Positions 1 through 9,621 of a stretch of DNA of 64,000 bases are shown piece by piece. Numbering within the stretch: the first letter of the stretch is position 1; each line of letters opens with the position of its first letter. Source of the stretch: Lachnospiraceae bacterium (GTDB lineage: Bacteria > Bacillota > Clostridia > Lachnospirales > Lachnospiraceae); contig FZRB01000001.1 in assembly GCA_900199595.1 (NCBI GenBank), positions 120,819-184,818 on the forward strand, given 5' to 3'. A program made the translations under genes and the position numbers. Under the pieces are notes generated by a model. The model saw nothing but the letters and a program-made list of their open reading frames with translations, was not told the origin of the DNA and ran no database searches.

Positions 1-1761
1 AAGGAAGTAGAAGAAGCTTTAGATGTAAGAGGTATATATGAGGGTTTGGAAACTATCGATGATAAGATAGAATTTCTGATTGATTATGATGCATATCTTC
101 GTACACAGGATGATGTGGATGTGAATACTCAGCTTGAAAAGCAGCAGCTGGAGAGCGATTTTATTTATCAATATATTGTCAAGGGAACACATGAGGATCA
201 TGTACATGTATTCGAGACTTTGGGAAAACATACTATGAAAAATGTAAAGGATTCCCTGGATGAGAAACAGAAATATATGAATTATCTTACGGATAAAGAG
301 AGGGAAGATCCAAAGCTTGCTTCGAAGAAGGCAATGTACTGTACACAGTTTGACAGAAGTGGTAATTATGGTTTTGCTATACAGAATCTTACTATTGGTG
401 TTATAGACTCCTTCCGAAATGAGAAAAAGCCACTTGGCACTACACGTGATTTTTATGGTGTTACCAGGAATACTCCAATCAAGGACTTTCTTGAGATTGC
501 ACCAACACCGAAACCGATAGAGATGATAATGGTAGAACGTGGCATTTCATCTGATCAGACGGTAAATGACTTTTTCCTTGCTGAAAATAAAAATCCTAAG
601 ACAGTTATGTATAATGCCATGAATTTTATTACAGAGGGATTAACAAAGATATGGACTAATCAGGGAAGAGAAAAGTATTTCGCTGAGAATAATATATCTC
701 CGGAACAGCAGAAAACATTAACTGAAATTGCTTTAAAAAATAAAGGGGATTCCTCTGTTTCGGGTATTGAGGACTGGATTGCTTCCAAAGAGAAGATACC
801 GTTTGGCGGGGATAACAGAGTAGCAAATGCTGATATAAGAAAAGAATTTGAGCTTAAGTATATTAAGAAGGATCCTATGGCCTTAGCAGGATTTAACAGA
901 TCCCGTGAGCTTTCTGCAAAAGAACACATGGTGACAGGAATTCTGGATGAAATAAAGAATGCTGACAAGAATGTTTATAACGGAAGTAATGAATATGATG
1001 AGGCATGGAAAAGCATTGAAAATGTTCGTAATATTACAGGTGGAGTAGCCGGTTTTCTTAAAAATGAAACAGCGGATAAAGCAACTCTTAATCGTACGAG
1101 AGTTATGCAGCAGAATGCTGCTGAGGCAGAGGAAAAGATAAATAAATACCTGGCACGCAAGGCTAAAAAGAAAAAGCTTGATGATAAGGCAAAGAAGCGT
1201 GTAGCGGTCATGAAGAAGGCTCTTAAAGCTGTTAAAGAGATGGCTGAAGAAGCAGACAAAACTGTTAGTCTTTTTGCTGTAAAGAACATGGATGAATACG
1301 GTAAGCATTTAGAGGAACAGCTCGCAAAAGAAGAAAACCAGCCACAGGATATAACAGCTATTAAGTCTGCCATAAAAGGAACTGCAAAGTTAAAAAATGT
1401 ACTGGCTAAGAAGGGCGAATTATCTGAGCAGGATATTAAGGATGTAAGATATGGAGTTGCAGCTCTTACCATTTATAATAGAGGTCTTTACAGTAAGGGT
1501 GGTGAACTGACTGAGAAGCAGTTTGATGAACAGGTTGAAAAACTTGCAAAAGATGAAGCATTCGTCAAATCTACAGAGTCTATGTTAGATAAGAAACAGC
1601 TTTCAGAATTCTGTCTTGATCTGTCAAAGGGTGCTGTAAATGTAATGGAGAATTTTTATGAGGCAAAATCAGCAGTCTTTAATACTACTCAAAAACCTCA
1701 AACAAGAGAAGTAAAGAAGCAGGCTGTACAGGAGAATAAAAAGGGTATGGCAAAGTCATAG
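1..1761 (+). CDS. Partial helical/coiled-coil protein of unknown function (5' end outside window)
   Basis: The reading frame is open from base 1 (first codons read KEVEEALDVRG), so the gene begins upstream of the window; an internal TTG at 46 is not needed as a start. About 586 residues are visible. I do not recognise the family. The sequence is hydrophilic, with no membrane segment. A Lys/Ala/Glu-rich stretch near nt 1090-1300 looks like coiled coil, and the C-terminus is basic. It stops 21 bases before the giant gene, so the two are probably co-transcribed. The acidic, helical, low-hydrophobicity style resembles the C-terminal half of the neighbour, which suggests related or partner proteins; this is inference only. 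Confidence 0.6.
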   Translation, partial: KEVEEALDVRGIYEGLETIDDKIEFLIDYDAYLRTQDDVDVNTQLEKQQLESDFIYQYIVKGTHEDHVHVFETLGKHTMKNVKDSLDEKQKYMNYLTDKEREDPKLASKKAMYCTQFDRSGNYGFAIQNLTIGVIDSFRNEKKPLGTTRDFYGVTRNTPIKDFLEIAPTPKPIEMIMVERGISSDQTVNDFFLAENKNPKTVMYNAMNFITEGLTKIWTNQGREKYFAENNISPEQQKTLTEIALKNKGDSSVSGIEDWIASKEKIPFGGDNRVANADIRKEFELKYIKKDPMALAGFNRSRELSAKEHMVTGILDEIKNADKNVYNGSNEYDEAWKSIENVRNITGGVAGFLKNETADKATLNRTRVMQQNAAEAEEKINKYLARKAKKKKLDDKAKKRVAVMKKALKAVKEMAEEADKTVSLFAVKNMDEYGKHLEEQLAKEENQPQDITAIKSAIKGTAKLKNVLAKKGELSEQDIKDVRYGVAALTIYNRGLYSKGGELTEKQFDEQVEKLAKDEAFVKSTESMLDKKQLSEFCLDLSKGAVNVMENFYEAKSAVFNTTQKPQTREVKKQAVQENKKGMAKS

Positions 1762-1782
1762 ATTTTAAGAGGATATGAAATC

Positions 1783-4700
1783 ATGAAAGAAGTTGAGAAG
1801 GATTTATTAACCATTGAGGATAGAATTGAACGAACAAATTTAACGAACAGAGTGCAGAGTTCTATTTCTGATAAGTTATGGTTCAATATCGCATATCATG
1901 CAAGGGGAAATGCTATTACAGATGCTAAAAATGATAAAATAAATATCAGACAGTTCGGATATACTCAGACTGAATATAGTGAGGCTGAGGAGAATAAGAA
2001 GAATGAATACATAGAATCTATTATTACAGATAGTTTAAGTGTTGAACGGGCATTTAAAGAACTTGCAGCTATAAAGGTGAAGATTCTGACAGCATATGGA
2101 GAAGAAGCTGAGAAAATACAGAATAAGCTTAAGGGTAATATTCCTGATAAGGATAAAATAGCTGATATAATGGTTAAAGAGGGTGGTTCTGTTGCCAAGA
2201 TTCTTGTTGAAAGTATTGATGAAGTAGAGACACGCCTTCTCGAACAGTCAAAGAAGAATTATAAGATGCTGTTTGACCACTTTGGCATAACTGCTGATAC
2301 ATCTGTAGGAAAAGTCCTTGATATTCTTGGAATGGATGAAGAGGCGAAAAGACAGTTTTATATAGAAAATGAATGTAAAAAAAATGATTCATTCTATCTG
2401 ACTTTTGATGTGACTGAAACAGAGGAAGAGTATTTAGATAATGACATCGTTTTAGATGCTATTGATAATTATCTTCAGATAGAGTCCAATAAAATCCTTA
2501 AGGATTTTCTGAAAGCGCATGGTATAAATGCTGACAGACTGAATGATATATCCAGAGAGAATAATTATCCTGCTGGATATCTCTTTGATGCTATAAAGCT
2601 TGATAAAAATGTGAGACAGGAATTCTATGACAAGTACAATATGAAAGAAAATTATCCTCTTTATACTGCGCTCAGTGAACATATCAAGGAGGAACATCCA
2701 AATTATAGGCAGGAAGTAATAGATGATCTGAAGGAAGATTACAGAATCAAACATGGAAAGCTTGTTGATTTTGTAGTGTATAATTATGCAAAAAAAATAT
2801 CCGATGAAGCACAGATTAATAATGAAGATTCATTAAATAATAGGGATAGGTCTCTTTATCAAAGGGGCGCACAAATTTATTCTGATACCTATAATCCGGA
2901 GAAAGAGATAGGTGGCTCCTGGCGTTATCTGAAGGATATAAACGTGCTGGATATTAATATGGGAAAAGCTGCCGATTACACAAATGCAGTTTCATATTTT
3001 AATGGAATGATTTATTCAGGAGCATGGCTGGAAACAGATAATGCAAAAAATATAGGAGATGTAGTAAAGAATAATCCTGAACAGAAGGCTAATGAAACAC
3101 GGTGGATCAACAGGGTTGAAAAAGAGCGTCTTAAAGAGAGAGGAATTGCTGGTAATAACGATAATAAAATAAATATAAATAATGATAATAATGATATTAA
3201 TACTATCAGTAATGATGTAAAAAATATTAATATTGAAAATAATATTAATGACATAAATGATATCAATAACATTAATAACATTATTATTGATGAAGACAAT
3301 AATATCATCAATAATAAAAATTATAATGTAAATGAACTTAACGTATCCGGAAGTGGAAGCGAGTTAAATGAAAGTGTGATTGAGCCCGAAGAACCCAGGG
3401 AAGGAATAGATCCTGAGATTGACAGTACTTATGCGGCTCAGAATACGCTTAGTGATAAACTTTGGTATGCCACTATCTTTATGGCTAAGGAAGAAGTTCT
3501 TAAATCAAAGGGCATTAGCTTCAGCGATGATGAAAAAGAGAAAAAGAAGACAATTTCAAATGAGCTTACAGGTAATCTGAATAACATAAAAAATTCCTTT
3601 AAGAAGCTTGGTGAAATAGATGTTATGACAACCGTGGCTATGGGAAATGAGGCAGATCTTCTTGAGAAAAAAATAGCTTTTTCAGATGATAAGAAGAAGG
3701 CAGCAGATTATAGTATTAAGACTGGGCAATTCCGTGAAACATACATGGTTAAGGGTGTAAAAACACTTGAAAGAAGTCTTAAACACGCTGCTTACAGCAG
3801 GGCAAATGATATTCTCAATGAACTGAAGATAAATGTAAATTCTCCTGTTGAGGATATAGTAAAAGCACTTGGATACGATCCGAAATCCGTAAATGCACGT
3901 AGATTTACAAAGAAGTTTAATGAATTTAAAAATGAGGGAAGCGCCAGAAAGCAGCAGAATCTGATCTGTAATTACTATCTGGCAAATATCTATGCTGAAG
4001 GTCAGAGAAATACTTCCAGAAATTTAAGTGATGCAGATAAAAAATACTATGAAAGAGGTCAGCAGATAAATAAGTCTGCGATAAACTCTGACATAGCTGG
4101 TTTTGAAGTTGGTAACAGGGAAACAGTTCTCAATGAAATAGATGGTGTCCTTTTCTCAGGAAAAGCTATAAGAACCAAAAATGCAGACAAGGTATCCTCG
4201 GTATTTAGTAAGGGGATAAGACCAGAGATGTATACTAATTTTGTTAATGAGTTCTACAAAGAGCCGAATGCGCTCAGAGGTCTTATGGAGCCTGTAAATA
4301 AGCTGGAGGTTTTTCTTCAGAAAGATGCAGACTTCTATGCTCAGAATAAACATTTTATAGATAATCTGAAGAGATTCTCAAAACAGTTGGCATCATATTA
4401 TCGTAAGAATCAGATAACGAATGAGTACCCAATGCTTGATAACTATTCATATGTCATGCTTAGGAATAAATATAATGATCTGTTAAGTGATATTAATACC
4501 ATGAAGAATGGTTATATCACATACCGTAATCTTAAAAATCAGCAGATACGTCAGAGAAGCAGAAAAGAAATAACAAATAAAGAACTGAGGAATTTTGATA
4601 ATATAACCAATGTTCTGTCCTCAGACCTTCCGCTTATGGATAAACTTGTCACTATTCCTGACAGTCACATACTTCCTCTTGCCATGTACAAGAGCTCAGA

Positions 4701-7700
4701 TGAACTGCGTAAGCTGGATTATCCTAATGGCACATTTAAGTATCCGGGCTTTATTGAGTACTGCCGTATACATGCCAGAGATAAAAATGTAACACTGAAG
4801 CAGCTCGAGAAGCAGTTTGATAGACTGACGCCTCAAAGTGCTGCAAGTGAATACAGATTTGCACTTAAGGTCCAGCCGTGGCTTTATGAGTATCTTCCAA
4901 GAACAACTAAAATTCCTACGAAGATACAGAATACAGGAAATGTAGCTGAGATTCAGGATTATATAGATAAGAACCAGAGATTCCTCACAGATCAGGAGAG
5001 GGCATTCCTTGAAAAGCATATCGAAGTCGCTAACAGACTTGATAATATAAATACTATCGCAGAAAACAAATTTGCAAATAATGAGGAATATGGTAAAAAA
5101 CCTGAGCTGATTGAAAATGGTCCGGATTCTGTTGAACTTAAGATGGACCAGCCGGCACTTCAGACAAGCAGTCAGGGCTGCTGGTCCTGCGTTGGACAGA
5201 TGATGGTTGCCAGCCGTGGTGGAGATACCATGGTCACCCAGGAGGATATAAGAGGATATCGTCCGAAGCTGGAGCATAACGAGGATCTGGAGAATCACGG
5301 ATACGGTGATGCTGATTATAATGTGGATGGCGGAAAGGTCTTCATGGAAATGAGTGACTCCATCCTGGCGTTTGCACCTAATACGATGATGAGAGAATTC
5401 GACATCCTGCCATACAGCCGTGATATTGAGAAGAGTGGAATAACTTCTGAGCAGTATATGAATAATTCCATTGCAGCTCTGAAGAAGCAGATAATCTATG
5501 CCCTTAAGGAGGACAAATCTCCGATAATGCTTCGTCTTCCGGGACATTATGTATCAGTAATCGGAATAGACGGAGATACGTTAAAATATAAAGAATCAGG
5601 AAACTTCCCTGATAATAAAGTTAATCAGACACATACACTGTCACTCAGCGAATATGTAAAGAATGAATTTATAACAAAAACCAATCCGGCAGCTATACAG
5701 ATAGCCTGGATGGCAGATATTAAGCTTGCTGCAGATAAAAAGACTATACACGGAGTTCCGAGCAAGTATGTGGAAATGAATGAGGATGGTATCGTTAAGG
5801 GTCAGCCTGATGAAATCCACGATAATATTGTCGCCGATTATTCGGTACAGAACAGAGATGGTATAAGAATTTATCGCATGTCAGATAATGATGATATCTA
5901 TCTTAATCCTGAAATGTCCCGTATCGGTGATGATGGATTAATGAAGGTCGAGAAGACCTATCTGCCTAAGAAACTTCATGCTGATTATCTTAAGAGAATG
6001 GCTGATGCAAGAAGCATAGAAGAGGAAGAAAGACTTGATCAGATAGACAGAGAAATGTTCAAGATAGACCGTAGACAGCCACAGGTCGGTCTGGATGCCG
6101 GAAATGTAAATGTAGAGGCCGGAAATGTACAGCCACAGGCAGGTAATGATGCACAGCCTCACCTGGCAGCAGAAAATGCTGCAGAAGCCGGACAGAACAA
6201 TGGAACTATATTTGCAGATATCATTGCGGCTACTGATGAGCTTATGATTAGTCTTAAGGATGCATCTCCATTTTATATGAAACTCAATTATACCAAGTCG
6301 GATCATTTTACTAACCTGAAGGACGGTATCGAGGCTATAAACAAACAGGCTAAGGAGATGAGACGAGGCATCGGTAATCATCCACCTGTTGTAGATGAAC
6401 AGCAGCTGAGAGAATATCTGAATAATCTGGTTCAGGATCTGAATAACTGTATAGAAAGTGCAGATAAGTATCTGAATTATAAATCTGACCAGATGATAGC
6501 GACACCGGGCAGAAGGAATGATACTTCAAAGAAAACAGAACAGAAAAGAATCAAGTCTGCCATCGCTTCGCTTGATAAGCTTTCAGAATTAAAGAATAAG
6601 ATCAGCACAAAGTACCAGGGAAAGGTAAATGGAGCTGAGAACAAGGCTGAGACCGCCAGCAAGATTAATGATTATAAGAGAAGACTTATTGCTGATACAA
6701 AGAAGCAGGCACAGGAGGCTTCCTATAAGGATAGAATTCAGAACCTTTCAAAGGCTGACAAGAAGAGTATAGATAATATGGAAGATCTTCTTGGTAAACT
6801 GCCACAGCAATACAACGATGTATTAAAAGCAAATACGGACAGATATACTCCTGTCGGAGCTCATGATGATATGGATAGATTTTCGGATAAGGACTTTGCG
6901 GCAGTCAGCTTTGCAGCGCTTTCAACTAAGGAAGCTGTACAGGATATGATTAATGCTGCTAAGCACACAGATACGCTTAAGGACTTTACTGATAATCAGC
7001 TGAGAAAATATTATACAGAGAACCTTATCAATTCTGTGAGCCAGAATTCTGAAGATAATATCCTTCTGGCTGAGCAGATAGAGGCTTCCAGAAAAAATGC
7101 GGCCAAAGCTCTTAAGGATTACCAGTATGGTAATAAGGAACCCCTTGCAAAGCTTATCGCATCCGGCATATCAACCATAGTAGAAAATTATAGATCCAAC
7201 TGTGAATATGGTGATGCTGCTAAGTATGCTTACCTGGCAAACAGTGAAATGGGCCAGAGACTCTTTGGTATGATGGAACGTGACCCTGAGCTGGCTAAGC
7301 TGGCTGAGAGTAAGGGACTCAATCTGACAGATGTTAAGTATCTGAAATCCATGGAAATGGAAGGTAAATACATTAACCGCACCAAAGAGCTAAATGCTGA
7401 GATAAATAATGCAGCTAACTGGGATGATAATACAAAGCTTGAAAGATATACTGACCTGATGATAGCTCAGATGATGAAGGAAGATCGTATGAGTATGGAT
7501 ATGTCCAGAGATCAGGCTGAAGAATATAGAGCAAGGGCTGATGAGATGGATGCAAATAAATTAAGTCAGCTGAATAAGACGGATGAGGATTATAAGAAAA
7601 TTGTTGATGAAAATTTTACGAATAATCCAGATTATGTCGAAATAAAACAAAAGTTTGATAATGACGTAGCAATGGGAAATAATAATCCTGATATGAAGGA

Positions 7701-8541
7701 TTTCTTCCTGTCAGGAGCATATGAATCCTTTAATGGAAGAATGAAACCTTTTATTGAGGGGCAGAAGGTCAGACTTACCAGCCTGGAGGATCAGCTTCTG
7801 GATAAGTTCAGAGAACAGCTGGATGAGATGGATGCCAAGAGACTGGCCCAGAAGGACGGCCGAGTGATGACCAGAGAAGAAAGACTTAATGCAGCTTCAG
7901 GAATAGCTGATCAGTTTAAGGTAAACTATGAACGTGGTCTTAAGGAGGTTCAGGATACAAATGATCCTGAGATGGTAGAGGCTTATAAAGCTTCAAAGGG
8001 TCATTTAGTTGAAGAGTATATATCCATTGGCCGGCAGTATAAAGAACAGAAGACTATACTTAAGAATGTTGAAAATGCAAATAACAGGAGAATCGGAATT
8101 CAGTCTGATATAGGTGTTGCATTAAATATATCAAGAAGTGATCTCAGCAAAACCTATGGACTTGATTATCAGATAGCTGAAGAACTGGGTAAGGCCGGAC
8201 AGGAAACGAAGCTAAGAAACAGAGTTAAGGAATATATCAAAGCAAAAGAATACGATAAGCTCCCGGCAGCAGATTTTAATAAAAAGATCATTAATAAGAA
8301 GGGTGATAATCATCGTACCAAAGATATATATCCGGATCTGCTTCAGTATGAGACAGATAAGGCGCTTAACAATGCTGTTCACCAGCCGCAGCCTGTTATA
8401 CAGAATCAGCTTCAGCAGAATCAGCCGCAGGCAGGCATTCACAATCAGCCACAAGTCGGCGGACAGAACCAGCCACAGGTAGGTGGACAAAATCAGCCAC
8501 ATGCAGTACATAATAACCAGCCGCAATTAGGCGGTCACTAA
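1783..8541 (+). CDS. Giant 2,252-aa protein with central papain-like (C70/C39-like) cysteine-protease domain
   Basis: Very large hydrophilic protein with no signal peptide or membrane segment. Visible order: module 1 (about residues 28-455) opening with SDKLW at 29-33; an Asn/Asp/Ile-rich spacer (about 457-520); module 2 (about 555-920), again with SDKLW (557-561), a Y-x-RG-x-QI motif and an FSG/YSG...NA segment, so the module is duplicated; a helical region; a protease-like domain (about 1120-1310) with Q1127, C1133 followed by Trp, and His1255 in GHYVSVIGI; an Ala/Gly/Gln linker (about 1430-1480); a long helical region; and a C-terminal QPQxGGxNQ repeat tail. The Gln/Cys-Trp/His pattern fits AvrRpt2/C39-like papain-fold peptidases, but activity and substrate are unknown. 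The ATG at 1783 follows an AGAGGA ribosome site. A terminator follows at 8556. Confidence 0.65.
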   Translation: MKEVEKDLLTIEDRIERTNLTNRVQSSISDKLWFNIAYHARGNAITDAKNDKINIRQFGYTQTEYSEAEENKKNEYIESIITDSLSVERAFKELAAIKVKILTAYGEEAEKIQNKLKGNIPDKDKIADIMVKEGGSVAKILVESIDEVETRLLEQSKKNYKMLFDHFGITADTSVGKVLDILGMDEEAKRQFYIENECKKNDSFYLTFDVTETEEEYLDNDIVLDAIDNYLQIESNKILKDFLKAHGINADRLNDISRENNYPAGYLFDAIKLDKNVRQEFYDKYNMKENYPLYTALSEHIKEEHPNYRQEVIDDLKEDYRIKHGKLVDFVVYNYAKKISDEAQINNEDSLNNRDRSLYQRGAQIYSDTYNPEKEIGGSWRYLKDINVLDINMGKAADYTNAVSYFNGMIYSGAWLETDNAKNIGDVVKNNPEQKANETRWINRVEKERLKERGIAGNNDNKININNDNNDINTISNDVKNINIENNINDINDINNINNIIIDEDNNIINNKNYNVNELNVSGSGSELNESVIEPEEPREGIDPEIDSTYAAQNTLSDKLWYATIFMAKEEVLKSKGISFSDDEKEKKKTISNELTGNLNNIKNSFKKLGEIDVMTTVAMGNEADLLEKKIAFSDDKKKAADYSIKTGQFRETYMVKGVKTLERSLKHAAYSRANDILNELKINVNSPVEDIVKALGYDPKSVNARRFTKKFNEFKNEGSARKQQNLICNYYLANIYAEGQRNTSRNLSDADKKYYERGQQINKSAINSDIAGFEVGNRETVLNEIDGVLFSGKAIRTKNADKVSSVFSKGIRPEMYTNFVNEFYKEPNALRGLMEPVNKLEVFLQKDADFYAQNKHFIDNLKRFSKQLASYYRKNQITNEYPMLDNYSYVMLRNKYNDLLSDINTMKNGYITYRNLKNQQIRQRSRKEITNKELRNFDNITNVLSSDLPLMDKLVTIPDSHILPLAMYKSSDELRKLDYPNGTFKYPGFIEYCRIHARDKNVTLKQLEKQFDRLTPQSAASEYRFALKVQPWLYEYLPRTTKIPTKIQNTGNVAEIQDYIDKNQRFLTDQERAFLEKHIEVANRLDNINTIAENKFANNEEYGKKPELIENGPDSVELKMDQPALQTSSQGCWSCVGQMMVASRGGDTMVTQEDIRGYRPKLEHNEDLENHGYGDADYNVDGGKVFMEMSDSILAFAPNTMMREFDILPYSRDIEKSGITSEQYMNNSIAALKKQIIYALKEDKSPIMLRLPGHYVSVIGIDGDTLKYKESGNFPDNKVNQTHTLSLSEYVKNEFITKTNPAAIQIAWMADIKLAADKKTIHGVPSKYVEMNEDGIVKGQPDEIHDNIVADYSVQNRDGIRIYRMSDNDDIYLNPEMSRIGDDGLMKVEKTYLPKKLHADYLKRMADARSIEEEERLDQIDREMFKIDRRQPQVGLDAGNVNVEAGNVQPQAGNDAQPHLAAENAAEAGQNNGTIFADIIAATDELMISLKDASPFYMKLNYTKSDHFTNLKDGIEAINKQAKEMRRGIGNHPPVVDEQQLREYLNNLVQDLNNCIESADKYLNYKSDQMIATPGRRNDTSKKTEQKRIKSAIASLDKLSELKNKISTKYQGKVNGAENKAETASKINDYKRRLIADTKKQAQEASYKDRIQNLSKADKKSIDNMEDLLGKLPQQYNDVLKANTDRYTPVGAHDDMDRFSDKDFAAVSFAALSTKEAVQDMINAAKHTDTLKDFTDNQLRKYYTENLINSVSQNSEDNILLAEQIEASRKNAAKALKDYQYGNKEPLAKLIASGISTIVENYRSNCEYGDAAKYAYLANSEMGQRLFGMMERDPELAKLAESKGLNLTDVKYLKSMEMEGKYINRTKELNAEINNAANWDDNTKLERYTDLMIAQMMKEDRMSMDMSRDQAEEYRARADEMDANKLSQLNKTDEDYKKIVDENFTNNPDYVEIKQKFDNDVAMGNNNPDMKDFFLSGAYESFNGRMKPFIEGQKVRLTSLEDQLLDKFREQLDEMDAKRLAQKDGRVMTREERLNAASGIADQFKVNYERGLKEVQDTNDPEMVEAYKASKGHLVEEYISIGRQYKEQKTILKNVENANNRRIGIQSDIGVALNISRSDLSKTYGLDYQIAEELGKAGQETKLRNRVKEYIKAKEYDKLPAADFNKKIINKKGDNHRTKDIYPDLLQYETDKALNNAVHQPQPVIQNQLQQNQPQAGIHNQPQVGGQNQPQVGGQNQPHAVHNNQPQLGGH
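3151..3335 (+). repeat. Asn/Asp/Ile-coding low-complexity tract inside the giant gene
   Basis: A run of AAT/GAT/ATT-type codons encodes an Asn/Asp/Ile-rich spacer between the two duplicated modules of the giant protein. It is strikingly AT-rich compared with the flanks and is likely a flexible linker prone to length change. Confidence 0.8.
8395..8538 (+). repeat. C-terminal QPQxGGxNQ-coding tandem repeats
   Basis: Imperfect short direct repeats (cag-cca-cag-gta-ggt-gga type units) encode the Gln/Pro/Gly-rich tail of the giant protein. The reading frame stays intact through the repeat and ends at the TAA at 8539-8541. A similar QPQ/AGN-rich linker occurs earlier, at about nt 6060-6200. Confidence 0.7.
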
Positions 8542-8555
8542 ACCAAATAGAAAGA

Positions 8556-8595
8556 GGTGACAGTTTGAACCTGATTCAAATTGTCATCTTTTTTT
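8556..8595 (+). terminator. Intrinsic terminator of the giant gene (copy 1 of a shared terminator family)
   Basis: Fourteen-base arms (8556-8569 and 8575-8588) pair using G-T wobbles, with a 5-base loop and a run of seven T. The outer TGACA/TGTCA and inner TTGAA/TTCAA match the core of the other family copies at about 26071, 32305, 45694 and 59086. Confidence 0.85.
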
Positions 8596-8727
8596 AGATT
8601 GAAAAAAATTTTATTTTTTTGTTATTTTTTTTCTTATCATGTTGCGCATTTGTTATACACAGGGTGGTAATATGTACTCAAGAAAAACAAAAGAACGGTT
8701 TTTATCCTAGGAAAGGAGAATGAAATC

Positions 8728-9375
8728 ATGAAGATCACATTTATTAATTTAGAAAATTTAATTAATAGCATAGCTAATAAAATAAATCTCGATAGTATCA
8801 GTGAAGAAACTATACAGAATATCATTATCGGAGTGATAGCAGCGATATTCATTATAGGATCTGCAAGAGCTCTTCTCAGACTTGGCAAAAGAGTTCTGAT
8901 AGTTGCACTTCTGGTAATCTTCACAATATTTGCAGCACCAAAGGTAAATGTATTTATCTTAAATCATATAAGCAGAGTAAACTTCGTAGAAAAGAAGCTC
9001 AGTGAAATAGTAAAGGGCGACATCGAAGAAAAGGTTAACAGAGAATACAGGATGGCTACAGGAATAGATCTTAGAAAAGAGAATCCGGAACTTCTCGAAG
9101 AGCTTATGGCTGAGGAGTATGCAGTTAATCCGGAGGACAGCGATGAAATAAATATCATCAAGCACGTTGGCTTCCCACAGGTTGTATTAAAGTCAATCCT
9201 CTTAAATGTTGATAACAGCCAGAGGGCTACGATAAATGCAACTAACTTCTACGATTACGCAGCAAGGTTCGTAACACTCAGATTAATAACCTTCTTATCC
9301 TACGTAATAGCCTTCTTCACGGCAGTCAGGATAATAGATGATAATAAGAATCCGGGATATGGATACAGGTACTAA
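8728..9375 (+). CDS. Small multi-pass membrane protein of unknown function
   Basis: A 215-residue protein with an AAAGGAG ribosome site upstream of the ATG. Two hydrophobic segments lie near residues 30-75 (the IIIGVIAAIFIIGS and VLIVALLVIFTIFAAP types). A hydrophilic, acidic domain of about 110 residues follows, then a final hydrophobic segment near 180-205 and a short Gly/Tyr-rich tail. I do not recognise the family; the layout is vaguely CvpA-like without a convincing motif. It follows the giant gene after a terminator and a 185-base gap, so it may have its own promoter. Whether it works with the upstream helical proteins, for example as a membrane partner, is only suggested by position. 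Confidence 0.6.
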   Translation: MKITFINLENLINSIANKINLDSISEETIQNIIIGVIAAIFIIGSARALLRLGKRVLIVALLVIFTIFAAPKVNVFILNHISRVNFVEKKLSEIVKGDIEEKVNREYRMATGIDLRKENPELLEELMAEEYAVNPEDSDEINIIKHVGFPQVVLKSILLNVDNSQRATINATNFYDYAARFVTLRLITFLSYVIAFFTAVRIIDDNKNPGYGYRY

Positions 9376-9451
9376 CCTCGAAAATCACAATAATGAAAAC
9401 TGTAATAATAATGAACGAAAAAACAATAAAAACCTCCTAAAATATTTAATG

Positions 9452-9482
9452 GCCCCCGGTTCCCGAGACCGGGGGTTGTGTT
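9452..9482 (+). terminator. GC-rich intrinsic terminator-like hairpin
   Basis: CCCCCGGT and ACCGGGGG arms flank a short loop, and a T/G-rich tract follows. The T-run is interrupted by G, so termination may be incomplete. It lies downstream of the 215-aa membrane protein gene. Confidence 0.6.
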
Positions 9483-9485
9483 GTG

Positions 9486-9536
9486 CCAAAACAGAGATTT
9501 TTTGTTCCCAAAGGATTTCCAAAACAGAGGTTTTTA
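9486..9536. repeat. Direct repeat pair upstream of a promoter
   Basis: CCAAAACAGAG(A/G)TTTTT occurs at 9486 and again at 9519, 33 bases apart, about three helical turns. The second copy ends just upstream of the -35 box at 9539. The phasing is what a tandem activator site would show, but no regulator is known. Confidence 0.4.
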
Positions 9537-9538
9537 TG

Positions 9539-9567
9539 TTGAATAATATCTGTAAATAATTTATAAT
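9539..9567 (+). promoter_or_regulatory. Sigma-A-type promoter for the secreted protein at 9622
   Basis: TTGAAT at 9539-9544, a 17-base spacer and TATAAT at 9562-9567. It drives the gene starting at 9622 with a leader of about 45 bases. Confidence 0.65.
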
Positions 9568-9621
9568 AACTCATAGTTATGTAAATTAAGAATATATAAA
9601 AATATCAGGAGGTATCTTTTG

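Noticed and set aside
4696-5547. 283-aa ORF on the minus strand opposite the giant gene
   Set aside because: Shadow of the protease-domain coding region; odd amino-acid content, no ribosome site, and the plus-strand frame has clear domain motifs.
9338-9559. 73-aa plus-strand ORF after the small membrane protein
   Set aside because: It overlaps the end of the membrane gene, runs through a terminator hairpin, and has no ribosome site or family likeness.
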